Part shown: positions 9,965 to 18,429 of the stretch, one piece after another
How positions within the stretch are numbered: the stretch's first letter is position 1
Layout of the letters: each line of letters starts with the position of its first letter
Source of the DNA: Chara braunii
Taxonomy: Eukaryota > Streptophyta > Charophyceae > Charales > Characeae
DNA length: 28,134 nt
Assembly (NCBI GenBank): GCA_003427395.1
Contig: BFEA01000103.1
Location: forward strand, 3,181,822 to 3,209,955
Direction of reading: 5' to 3'
The notes under the pieces: generated by a model
Databases searched by the model: none
Told to the model about the DNA's origin: nothing
What the model saw: only the letters and a program-made list of their open reading frames with translations
Position numbers and translations under genes: made by a program

Positions 9965-10158
9965 CCTAAACCACCAGTACTTCAGAGCCTCTTTTTCCTC
10001 ATGCCGGAGTTTTGTCAAATTAACACACGTGCAAAATAAACCTTTTTGGGATGGCACTGCCAGCATTATTGATTTGGTAGGCTGAGCCCCGAAAGATGCA
10101 GTGTGTTAATGGCCGTATTGATAGTAACAAGATGGGCGAAGTACTGGTGGGCTTAAAT
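9965..10158. mobile_element. Short inverted-repeat element, copy 1
   Basis: The left end CCTAAACCACCAGTACTTC is complementary to the right end GAAGTACTGGTGGGCTTAAA with few mismatches. Three other elements in the window share these ends (10449-10652, 19336-19730, 21082-21231), so I call a MITE-like family. About 194 bp; no coding capacity. Confidence 0.5.
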
Positions 10159-10237
10159 TAAATAAGACAAAAAAATGTTTGCCCAGTTTTTCAGGTCGAA
10201 GACACCCTGGCACATAGACAAGGATTGTATTTGTCTT

Positions 10238-10390
10238 TTTTTTTTTTTTTTTTTTTTGTTGCAAAAAGAGTTCTTGTCTTACAGAGTTTGGATCTGGCCA
10301 TTCTGGAATTTGCTTCAGGGATGCCGACCCCGGTAGTCAGCAGGTGATGCTCCCCAACAAAAGAAAGGAGTCACTGAGAAAATAAAACAG
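10238..10390 (+). mobile_element. Degenerate retroposon tail (SL1 + SL2) beside a T run
   Basis: SL1 is at 10323-10341 (GCCGAC, loop CCCGGTA, GTCAGC; one C-A mismatch, two base pairs changed on both sides relative to the consensus). SL2 is at 10350-10374 (GCTCC...GGAGT). A T run at about 10238-10258 lies upstream. There is no proper poly(A) downstream, so this copy is old or truncated. Confidence 0.45.
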
Positions 10391-10448
10391 ACCCATTGCC
10401 ACAACGCTACTCGGTGTCAATAGGCTGTTCGGTTCATGCAGAGCTATA

Positions 10449-10652
10449 TTAAACCATTTGGCCCATCTATCGACGCCAAGCCTGAATTCGGGCTGTGCAT
10501 CGTTTCGCATCGACCTGCCAGCGCAACAAAAAAAATTGTTTTGGCTGGCGGCGCCAGCCTTTGAGGGCCGGTACCCTAAGCCCCTGGAAGTTGTGGGGCA
10601 TTAAAGACAACGCCCCGCGGCCAATGTATGGGCTAAGTACTGGTGGTTCAAA
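10449..10652. mobile_element. Short inverted-repeat element, copy 2
   Basis: The right end (GCGGCCAATGTATGGGCTAA, then gtactggtggttcaa) matches the right end of the element at 21082-21231. The left end (ttaaaccatttggcccat) fits the same inverted repeat only if about 7 bases were lost. The interior is GC-rich with a small palindrome (GGCTGGCGGCGCCAGCC, 10544-10560). Confidence 0.4.
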
Positions 10653-10677
10653 AACACGAGGAAACTCCTAGGCCACC

Positions 10678-10756
10678 TGATGTAGCTCAGTGGTTAGACC
10701 ACCGGTTGGAAATGCGCATTGTGGTATCAGGTTGCAGGTTCAAAACTCCGCAGCCT
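10678..10756 (+). mobile_element. tRNA-like SINE head (A and B boxes)
   Basis: TAGCTCAGTGG at 10683-10693 is a perfect pol III A box. GGTTCAAAACTCC at 10738-10750 resembles a B box with two extra bases. The acceptor and D stems do not pair well, so this is a tRNA-derived SINE head or tRNA relic and not a tRNA gene. The end of the element is not visible because of the poly(G) gap downstream. Confidence 0.4.
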
Positions 10757-10971
10757 TGCAGCAGGGCGTTAGAATGACGCACAGTTGGACACACAAAACC
10801 GGGGGCGCAGCGCTGTCGGGAGCGCTGCGCCCCGCTAGTGTAAGCAGCCCGGACCGGCGCCGAGAGCGAGATGTGAGAGCGGGCGGAATGTCGTACGTGA
10901 TGGTGCTGGTGGTGGGCGGCACGTTTAGGGTCGTGTGGTTATGTGGCGTTGCGGTTGCGTGGCGTTGCGAA

Positions 10972-10985
10972 GGGGGGGGGNNNNN

Positions 10986-11036
<51 letters not shown>
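10972..11036. other. Poly(G) tract with assembly gap
   Basis: There are nine G, five N (10981-10985), then 51 G. The true length is unknown. Frames running through it (poly-Gly) are meaningless. The other N of the window is at 22550. Confidence 0.95.
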
Positions 11037-11039
<3 letters not shown>

Positions 11040-11840
11040 AGGTCTTTATGGTGTATGGTGGAGATGACGAGATTGCCCTGGCTACTCCTCATCTCAGCAA
11101 CTTCACGTGGTGATCGATCGGTGACCGCGGTGGGGGCATCTGCTCGTAGCGATGTGTTCTACATGCCGTTTTGTTCTATGCGATACTACTGGGGGGGGCT
11201 TGTCATCACAATAAGGGAGGTAAACAACATGAACGGGGATCACGAAGATGAGGAAGCGTCTTATGATCAGGATAGATTAGCTGATTTCACGCATGGATGG
11301 GGTGGGCCGGAGACTGTGATAAGGGCGGGAGGGCTGGATTGTGGTAGGGAATAGCATGTTTTTGTTTGGTTCGCCCTTCCTTATCCTAACCTCGACATGT
11401 TATGGTTATCTTTCCTCGAATGTTTTTTTTGTCTGTGTCTGCTTTATCTCTGCCTCCTTTCTTCTAGATCGGAACTCCCGCGAGGTGTCGTTGGTGGGTT
11501 CAATGACGACTATCGTGACGACCCTTGTGCTTGGTCTGGTGGCCTTCTGTTTCCAATGGGAGGTGGTAGGCTCTCCCCTTGAGAAGGTGTGGGCGGTAAG
11601 TGTCGTGATAAGGGGGGACTCCGAGGGGTAATGGAGATGGGCGGAAGTGAGTTGTGGAAGAAGGAAGAGCGGTAGAGCGATGAACTTCCTGTAGAATGGT
11701 TCGTGAGTCTTGGATGTATATACCCTTACTTCCTAATTCTACTTCCAACATGATGATTATCTTGTTCACGATGGATTTTGAACCCTTAGATTACTTCTTT
11801 CCTTCCCTTGATTGATTTTACATTTTCCCTATCCCAACCA
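11040..11840. other. Mixed sequence, no convincing gene
   Basis: Short plus frames at 10935-11354 and 11341-11631 have no recognisable domain. Part of the sequence is G-rich like the dispersed repeats further right and may be a remnant of them. Confidence 0.3.
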
Positions 11841-12077
11841 GAGGTTTGAATTTCTTGGTTAATTTTTCTGATACTGATATTCTAAAATCAGAGTTTAAAC
11901 TCTGATATCAAAATTGTGATTCTCAAGTGTGATTTCAGTCTAATTGTGATTCTAATTTCTATTTCCAACTATAAGATTCATTAAAAGTCTAGATCTCGAG
12001 TATCATAACCGTCCTTCTATCTTGAAAATCGAAGTTTCATCCTGATTGTCTAATTTCGATTTTCAACTATGAGACTA

Positions 12078-12089
12078 TTAAAAAGTCTT
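12078..12089. repeat. Left target-site duplication of the truncated LINE
   Basis: TTAAAAAGTCTT is identical to 13434-13445. Together they bracket the minus-strand LINE copy. Confidence 0.6.
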
Positions 12090-12812
12090 TTTTTTTCTTT
12101 TTTTATTTCCAAACAATTCCCCCGCCAGTGTTAGTGTTGCTGATAAGAACAAACACCAGTAACACCGAGGGAGAGGCTCCGTCTATTGGTGGGGAGCATC
12201 ACCTGCTGGAAAACGGGTCCAGCGTCCCATATTACAGAAAGAATAATGTCTGAGAATGTCTGAAAATGTCTGAGCATGCTTGAGAATGAGAATGTCTGAG
12301 GAAGGTGAGGAAGATGAGGACTGAGACTGTAGGGCCTGCCTCCCGTGGACTGCTAATATCACCCATCCCGTTATTGGAGCTCCCCTTGTTTCTTTGCTCA
12401 GCCCTGTTACAGCAGTCCCCTTATCTGATTTTTGTTGTGACTGACCCTTTAACCCCTAAAACCCTTTAAACCTCAGCAGACCCTCTGTACAATCCGTGTT
12501 CCATCAGTTAGTGATTGTGTGTGGTCCCAGTTACCTCTGTCCCACAACCTTGGAGCCTGCATCCCCTGTGTGCGGTTTGGTCTGCCCTTCGTTCCGTGCT
12601 TGGAGGGGCAGGAACCTCTTCACCTTGGACCTGGTGCCAGATGCTTGCCGTATTCACTAGTTCCCCCTTCTCCCTAACAGAGGTCGGTCCAGCAACCCTT
12701 CACCTGTTACCTTCCTCTATATACCACCGATACCTTCAATCTTGCAGTGACTGTTGCCTATATAATCTGCTAAGTGCAATTGCCCGACATAGCGACCCTC
12801 TTATTGTTTCCC

Positions 12813-12959
12813 TTACTGGTGCCCATACCATTGCCTTTCGACGATTGTTGTGGCGGCCGGAGGAAACATATCTGGAAATTTCTCGGGGTGCTTCATCGGA
12901 ATGTTGAGGTCGACATGGAGCCAGTCGTGGAATCTGAGCATGTAGTCCTTGGTGAAGTC
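12813..12959 (-). pseudogene. 48-codon protein-like segment, unknown family
   Basis: The frame lies between stops at about 12962-12960 and 12815-12813 and reads DFTKDYMLRFHDWLHVDL, then NIPMKHPEKFPDMFPPAATT. Its composition (aromatic and charged residues, few repeats) looks like a genuine protein. The in-frame stop before it follows ETRDKEGQ, which fits one continuous older frame. It sits inside the truncated LINE copy, so it may be from ORF2's C-terminal extension or from sequence carried with it. I do not recognise it. Confidence 0.3.
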
Positions 12960-13378
12960 CTATTGCCCCTCCTTGTCCCTCGTTTCCCCTGACCAGTTTA
13001 TCTGGGTCATCCTGCCCCCCCTTTCCCCCCCCAGCCATTCTGCGCAAAAGTTATGAATTTCCTTAGTTATATCAGCTTTTTGAGATAGAGTTATCATTTT
13101 TTCCTGAACTTTTTTCCATTGCGTTCTTATTTATGTTTCGATAAACTGTTTTACTGTATTTGCGACTTCCCCTTCCCCCATCCTGGCCCTTTCTTGATCA
13201 AAGACGCACCTTCTTAACCATAACGTCTAGATTACAGCCTTTCTGGCTATGGAGAAAAGGTTGCTGGTTAGGCGGGACGCATGCAGTCTTCCCCATTCAC
13301 CTAAGATGGAAGTGTTTCCCATTTTCAAGGTCATTCCTCACCAGTGCCTAGTTGTGTTCAGATACGGTCCCACCATCA

Positions 13379-13429
13379 CCACAGCAGGACTGCCCCAGGG
13401 CATTGTAGAAAGGAATGTTCTATTGTTTC
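13379..13429 (-). pseudogene. zf-RVT remnant of LINE ORF2
   Basis: The translation ETIEHSFLQCPGAVLLW has the HX4C half of the zinc-binding domain that follows RT in plant-type LINEs (E-T-x-E-H-x4-C-P...W). A TGA follows directly. The CX2C half is missing because the element is truncated here. Confidence 0.5.
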
Positions 13430-13433
13430 ACTC

Positions 13434-13445
13434 TTAAAAAGTCTT
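13434..13445. repeat. Right target-site duplication of the truncated LINE
   Basis: TTAAAAAGTCTT is identical to 12078-12089. Confidence 0.6.
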
Positions 13446-14204
13446 AATCTCTTTGAATCTCAATTGGCTTTTCAATACAAAGTCTAAGATAGTTTCGCCG
13501 AGTTTGGTTGTTGAACTAATTGATTACTTGTTGTGACAAAAAAGAAAGAGGTGTCTGAGGTGGTGCTATTGAATCTGAATGGAATTATCTCCTTTACGGT
13601 TGGAGCCCCTCCCTGCGAGGGTTACACAGGGTGGGTGGTGTGATCTTTGGGAGGGAGGGGCGGTGTTGAGGGTTTGTCCCTTTCTGGGCCACGCATATTT
13701 ATGGGTCGGATCAGCTATAGCGGTTGGGGAGTGAGGACAAGGGGTGTTGATGCCAGCATGGTGAGATGTTGAAGGGTTGTTTCAGTTGGAGGGGGTGGGG
13801 CGGGAGGGAAGGGGGATCTTCGACTCTGCGGGGCATACTTTAGAAGGTACTGTATGCAGTTGAGGGAGCAGGAGTGGTATTTAGGGGGCTGTTTTGAACT
13901 GGGGCTGGGAGGCGAGGGGGCGCTTCCCCGCCGAGGCAGTGATCAAACAGGGGGTCGTTTTTTGGGGGGAAAGGAGTAATCTATTTTGTTCTTGTGAGCC
14001 TTGTACATGCAATCCAGATTTGAATAGGCGCCGAAGTTTCCATGGGGAGAGAGGGTGTTTTTTCCTCTCCCCTCCCCTCTTCTTGTGGGAATAATAGGCG
14101 ATGGAACGTGTATGTTTTTCTCAATCTTCTAATTTTCTGTTTCTCAATATGTTCTTGAATGAGATTGAATTTTCTGATTAAAAAATTATTTATAAGGTGG
14201 CGCT

Positions 14205-14800
14205 TATGGCAAAAGGTTGTGGTTGCGATGGTGGGGGATAATGCGCTCTGCGGCCATGAGGCTAACTTGTAGGGTGGAAATAGGATGCAGCAGCGATGAA
14301 GATGGTGACTTCATCGCAATAAGACTTGTCGGAGTAGGGTTGTGAGGGATTTTATGTGGGATATCTGCAACCAGTGCCTAAAGGAGCTGAGTGATCGGAA
14401 CTACAATTATGATGCTGATTTGTGGTTTGTCTGACATTTGCTGTAGTCTTGAGGTCCCCGTGGGTTTACGAATGGACAAGGTCAGAACGATGCTGGTCGG
14501 TGTTGGGGCTTGGTCGCGCTGCCCTGTAACTCGAGTTGTACGAGGGCAAGAGACCTGGTAGAGAGATATGGGGAGTTGTCGAGGGTGGAAGGCACTCTAG
14601 TGTCCTTTGGTAAGCTGGTACTTAGTCGACACTGGTCGGAGCCGGGGCGGGTCGTTTTGCCCTGTAGCCTAGCAGGTGGGAGTCTTCTGGGGTGGGTCGT
14701 GCCACTCTGTAACCTAGTAGTTGGGGCCGTGAGGCCTAGTAGAGACTACGTATTGGAATATAGGGATGAGGCAGGTAGGGGTGGGCTACATTTAGTACTG
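14205..14800. repeat. ~600-bp dispersed G-rich repeat, copy 1
   Basis: It aligns over its length with 22735-23330. Shared landmarks are 'gctctgcggc' (14248, 22780), 'tgcaaccagtg' (about 14368, 22905), TGGTGTTGGGGCTTGGT (about 14497, 23039) or a close variant, CTCGAGTTGTACG (14529, 23072), GTCGAGGGTGGAAGGC (14577, 23117) and CCCTGTAGCCTAGCAGGTGG (14660, 23201). Repeated 'ccctgta[ag]c' phrases give it an internal subrepeat. No protein is seen. Confidence 0.7.
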
Positions 14801-15015
14801 TATAGATGTCTGTTTTCTTCTATTAGCCTTCCTAGTACTTGGTGCAAGTTGTTCAGTTATTACAGACACAAGGAGTAGTCCATGGTTGTTGTATGTGGGG
14901 ACTGGACGATGGTGGGTATCATGATGTTCTTGGTCTACAGTGTCATGAGACTGTTGGGTGGCTCGCATAGTCCGGTTTACTCGAGCCCAGCAGAGCACAA
15001 CCACAAACTATTTCA
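14801..15015. other. Intergenic
   Basis: The sequence between the G-rich repeat and the next tRNA-like head shows no gene or clear repeat. Confidence 0.35.
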
Positions 15016-15018
15016 TAG

Positions 15019-15245
15019 TGTAGGTCAATAGGTTAGGTCACGTGCACGATTCACATAAGGTCTTGTGTTCGATACCAGACTGTAACTTAGGGCTGGTCAT
15101 CCTCTTAGTAAGTGGTTTAAGGATTGAGGCTGGCATAGCAGTTCTTTAGTACGGGATGTCAGGAGTGTCAGGAGATAGTGCACTTTACCGCGGGCTCCAG
15201 GGACATACGAGGGAACAATGGATTGTCTGCTCTCAGATTACCATA
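15019..15245 (+). mobile_element. tRNA-like SINE copy, family B (copy 1)
   Basis: TAGGTCAATAGGTTA (15021-15035, A-box-like) and GTGTTCGATACC (15065-15076, B-box-like) lie 44 bp apart, as in a tRNA gene. The body ('gaggctggcatagcagttctttagtacgg', then 'gtcaggagatagtgca') recurs at 17693-17845 and 17921-18015. Confidence 0.45.
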
Positions 15246-15257
15246 CAACACAAGGCA

Positions 15258-15510
15258 TTTTTTTTTTGCGTTTTTTTTTTTTTTTTTTTAACTTCGTATA
15301 CGGGAAACCTACTTAACGAGGTGATAAGAGCATCCCCGGTAAGTAGGACCCGGTGTCAAAGGCTCCATCTATTGGTGGGGAGGTACACCTGCTTGAAATC
15401 GGGTCCAACGTCCCTGTACAATGATGAGAATGTATCTACTGGAAATCGGGTCCAGCGTCCCTGTACAGTGATGTGAATATATCTGCTGGAAATCGGGTCC
15501 AGCGTCCCTA
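15258..15510 (-). mobile_element. Retroposon tail, minus strand, with SL1 array and poly(A)
   Basis: Poly(T) at 15258-15290 is the complement of a poly(A) tail. Then come SL2 (GCTCC...GGAGG, about 15362-15383) and three SL1 copies in tandem, period 47 bp, at 15391-15409, 15438-15456 and 15485-15503. The element body beyond is not recognisable. Confidence 0.55.
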
Positions 15511-15599
15511 TGCAGAAATGTGTTGACAGCTTCATCTACCTATGTATGCACGTTAGCAATATATGACAGAAGATGGGAGACCCTATCCATCTAATCTAC

Positions 15600-15940
15600 A
15601 ATATCTTTATATATGTACAACAAGCCACGAAACCCTAACAAAGATGTGATGTATGTGTGATGTATCATGTATGTGATGTATGTGTGATGTATGCGATGTA
15701 TGTGTTCTGTATTTGTCAAAATCTAAACACGAAACCCTAACAATGATGTGATGTGTATGATCTTTATCAATCAAGACTAAGCACGTATCTCTATCAGTGA
15801 TATAATATGTGTGCTCTGGATGTTGAGTCCAGCTTCCTTTATGCAATAGCCCGAAACCCTAACAAAGAGATGATGTGTGTGATCCTTATCAATGATGTAA
15901 TATGTGTGATCTGGACGGCGAGTGCAACTTCCATTACCCA
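15600..15940. repeat. Irregular tandem repeats (gatgtatgtgt; AAACCCTAAC; SL1-like)
   Basis: GATGTATGTGT-type repeats lie at 15643-15705. CGAAACCCTAACAA occurs at 15628, 15730 and 15852. SL1-like stem-loops occur at 15816-15832 (CTGGA/TCCAG, 7-nt loop) and, degenerate, near 15914. The AAACCCTAA pieces resemble one plant-type telomere unit but are single, not arrays. Confidence 0.5.
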
Positions 15941-16097
15941 TTGTCAGAAGAGAGCAGGGGCATTGATTACTTCCCTGCGCAGGGGAGGATTGACCACCTG
16001 CATACTAGTCCCTAACCAGCCCACCTCCATCCTACAGGGCCATCAGCACCCCGTTGTTGATTGATATTGCGGGCCCGGCCACACCAATCAACATGGA

Positions 16098-16436
16098 CTA
16101 TCCTACTCCTATCCTCAGCCAGACAATGAGGTTGAAGGTGGGGAAGGGGGGAAAGATGGTAAGCCTCTTATCCGTGTCAACCCCAATCCCCGCCACGTCG
16201 GCATGCGGCATCTCTCCCATCATGTTGATTCTCTCTGCCCCGCTGTTGTCGTGGTCGTCACTGTGGCCGTCGTCGTCGCTGCCGCCATCATCATTGTTGT
16301 TGTTGTTGGCATCCCCAATCCCCACCACGTCCGCTTGCGGCATCTCTCCCATCATGTTGATGATGATCTTAGATGCCCAGACACCGCTCTCAACCCTGCT
16401 GTTGCCGTGGACGTCGCTGCCGCCATCGTCATTGTT

Positions 16437-16484
<48 letters not shown>

Positions 16485-16666
16485 GCTGTTGCCATGGTTG
16501 TCGCTGCCGCCATCGCCATTGTTGTTGTCGTTGTTGTTGTTGTCAGCCCCAATTCCCACCGCATCCGCTTGCGGCATCTCTCCCATCATGCTGATGATGA
16601 TCTGAGATGCACGGGCACCGTTCTCCACCCCACTGCTGTCGTGGTCGTCGCTGCCGCAGTCATCGC

Positions 16667-16721
<55 letters not shown>

Positions 16722-17210
16722 ATTGTTGTTGTTGTTGTTGTTGTTGTTGATGTTATTGTTGTTGCGGTCGTCATCATTGTTATTGTTGTTGTTGTCGCCA
16801 TCATTTTTGACAATATCCTTGATGCCAGTGTTATTAATGTTGTTGTTGTTGTTGCTATGCTTGCTGTTGTTGGTGTTGTCGCCGCAATTATCTTCCCCGG
16901 CCTCAAATCCGCCCTCGCACCAGTCGTCCTTGTCGCCCTTGTCACCCATCTCGCCCGTTCCCTGCCGATTCTCCAGCTGATTGCGCAGATTGCGACCCAT
17001 TGTAAAGAGGATTTTGCAGACACCCATCCTATCATCCGCTCGCCTCCAGTCGATGTAGGCCTCGAGCCGGGGATTCGGCCCCTCCTCCAGCTCCCACATG
17101 ATGTCTAGCATCTCCAGGGTCCTGTCTTCCAACCACTGTTCCATAGAGATCGCCCCCCCATCGATCTCCCCCTCCTCTTGCCGCTGCAGCATGAGCACCC
17201 CAACTATCAT
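16098..17210 (-). CDS. Asn-rich repeat protein, 370 aa, hypothetical
   Basis: The frame starts at ATG 17210 with an in-frame TGA shortly upstream and ends with TAG at 16100-16098. The first about 80 residues look like a normal protein (SMEQWLEDRTLEMLDIMWEL, then RLEAYIDWRRADDRMGV), with amphipathic helices and no signal peptide. The rest alternates long Asn/Asp runs, encoded by (TTG)n on the plus strand at about 16432-16490 and 16667-16790, with three copies of a module reading IINMMGEMPQADVVGIG or a close variant (residues about 215-235, 290-312 and 340-357). Conservation of the modules as protein, with varying Asn runs between, argues for coding. Another minus frame just upstream (17316-17200, starting MSGAAIWERDGFGGG) could be its true N-terminus joined by a frameshift or intron. 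No known domain; the large plus-strand valine-rich frame is its antisense shadow. Confidence 0.5.
16432..16790. repeat. (TTG)n/(CAA)n trinucleotide tracts
   Basis: Two long tracts, about 16432-16490 and 16667-16790, with few interruptions, separated by one coding module. Their length should vary between individuals without breaking the minus frame. Confidence 0.85.
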
Positions 17211-17403
17211 CCGCAGTTGCTTGCATCACTCTTCCAGTAGGATAAGCCATTCCGCCGCTCGATGTTGTAGCTCCCCCACCGAACCCATCTCTCTCCCAAA
17301 TAGCTGCGCCACTCACACGGCTCTTCTGAACCAGTTGTCAATCCCACGGCTGGCGCCACCCCTGTCCACGTGTCACGGGACTTCCGCGTCTCCAAACAAC
17401 AGG

Positions 17404-17415
17404 TGCCACGTGGCA
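17404..17415. promoter_or_regulatory. Perfect G-box palindrome TGCCACGTGGCA
   Basis: A 12-bp perfect palindrome around CACGTG, the plant G-box bound by bZIP and bHLH factors. A second CACGTG lies at 17367-17372. Both are about 160-200 bp upstream of the ATG of the Asn-rich frame on the minus strand, so a promoter role is possible but unproven. Confidence 0.3.
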
Positions 17416-17624
17416 ACAAACCGCTCACACCTGTCGGGCATGTGCGCAGGCCCAACAGCCGGGGAGCTGTCCTCCCCAGGCGCTGGTCGAGCCGGGGCAA
17501 CCGGGCCCTACCGGTTCGCCGGCATCGGGGCCCTAGCGCTAGTGCAGCGACGTTGTGGCGGAGTATCTTAGTCCAGGCTCCACTCAAACACTCTTGATGA
17601 TGGCCCATACAACAGGGCTTAGAG

Positions 17625-18015
17625 ATTATCCAGGGTCAATGCATACAGTCCATGATTCATGATTGAGGGTGGGCTGTCCTCCTAGTACGTACCTTAGAGT
17701 TGAGGCTGGCATAGCAGTCCTTAGTACGGATGTTGGGGGTGTCAGGAGATATTGCACCTTACCGCAGGGCCGGAACGGGCTCCAGGGATATATGAGGGAA
17801 CGGAGGATCCCCATCTCTCTACCATCAACACCATAGTACGCTGTAGTAAAAAGACAACATATGGATAAGAAACTCAGTCCGTAACTCGTGACCTAGGGTT
17901 GGCTATCCTCCTAGTACGTAGCATAGGGTTGAGGCTGGCATAGCAGTTCCTTAGTACGGGATGTCGGGGGTGTCATGGCCTAACGAGGGAACGGAGGATA
18001 CCCAGCTCTCCATCA
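17625..18015 (+). repeat. SINE family B, copies 2 and 3 in tandem
   Basis: Copies at about 17640-17845 and 17850-18015 share with 15084-15240 the phrases 'cctcctagtacgta', GAGGCTGGCATAGCAGT and, in part, 'gagggaacggagga'. The tRNA-like head is weak or lost in both. Confidence 0.5.
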
Positions 18016-18030
18016 TTACCACACAACTAA

Positions 18031-18424
18031 GCTAGATGGGGGTCACTGTGCACCCTCATGAAGACCTGTAGTAGCATGTTCAAACCTAGCTCCCGAAGTC
18101 CCCGTGCAATCAGGCTTGCACGGCGTCTGCTTCAACCGGGGCTGAGCAGGGGGTAGGCATTCTGCTTAGCCCTGGTACCTGCAACCGCTGTCTGGTCAGG
18201 TCACCTCGCCAAGATGGCAATGGGTGATAGTCCTGGATGGCTAACACTAGGGTAGGACAGTGGGGGTGCGGGTGCGCCAGGGCAAAAAGATGAGAGAAAG
18301 GGTGGGTGGGGTCTTCAGAGGGGTTCATCTGGACAACCGAGTGGCCGAGTACTGTGGGTGACTCCCATCCGTCTAGTATCCCACCTCTACAACAACCTGG
18401 GCTTCAAAAAAAAAAAAAAAAAAA
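18031..18424 (+). mobile_element. SINE with tRNA-like head and poly(A) (family A, copy 1)
   Basis: An A-box-like TAGATGGGGGTCA starts at 18033, a B-box-like TGTTCAAACCT lies at 18078-18088, and a run of A ends the element at 18406-18424. The last about 245 bp (18178-18424) recur in opposite orientation at 20455-20704, also ending in poly(A) on their own strand, which defines the 3' half. Joining head and body into one SINE of about 390 bp is an inference. Confidence 0.5.
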
Positions 18425-18429
18425 GAAGC

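Larger units (their letters stand above)
12090..13433 (-). mobile_element. 5'-truncated LINE copy with poly(A), 3' stem-loops and zf-RVT remnant
   Basis: Read on the minus strand, the segment begins abruptly inside a LINE C-terminus (ETIEHSFLQCPGAVLLW at 13429-13379) and passes through frameshifted protein-like stretches. Its 3' end carries SL1 (GCTGGA/TCCAGC, 12205-12223), SL2 (GCTCC...GGAGC, about 12176-12197) and an A-rich tail (complement of 12088-12107). It is flanked by the 12-bp direct repeat TTAAAAAGTCTT (12078-12089 and 13434-13445). Tail at one end, truncation at the other and short flanking duplication are the hallmark of target-primed reverse transcription. About 1.34 kb. A GAATGTCTGA-type 10-bp repeat lies at 12242-12300. 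Confidence 0.6.
11820..14100. repeat. Dispersed AT-rich/G-rich repeat, split by a LINE insertion
   Basis: AT-rich sequence at 11820-12077 continues at 13446-13560 once the LINE copy at 12090-13433 is removed. A G-rich part at 13560-14100 resembles the units at 3835-4935 (for example 'ttgagggagcaggagtggtatttagggggctgttttgaactggggctggg' against the middle unit at about 4410). The same order, AT-rich then G-rich, is seen at 3415-4935 and 22270-23330. The family is not recognised. Confidence 0.45.

Noticed and set aside
15391-15503. CRISPR array
   Set aside because: Three units with 47-bp period, but the spacers between the hairpins are themselves similar and the setting is eukaryotic retroposon sequence.
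15628-15866. Interstitial telomere array (AAACCCTAA)
   Set aside because: Only single units at three places about 100-120 bp apart, part of a longer unrelated repeat.
16203-17108. Plus-strand frame of 301 codons, very valine-rich
   Set aside because: Antisense shadow of the Asn-rich minus frame; its valine runs are (GTT)n read from the microsatellite.
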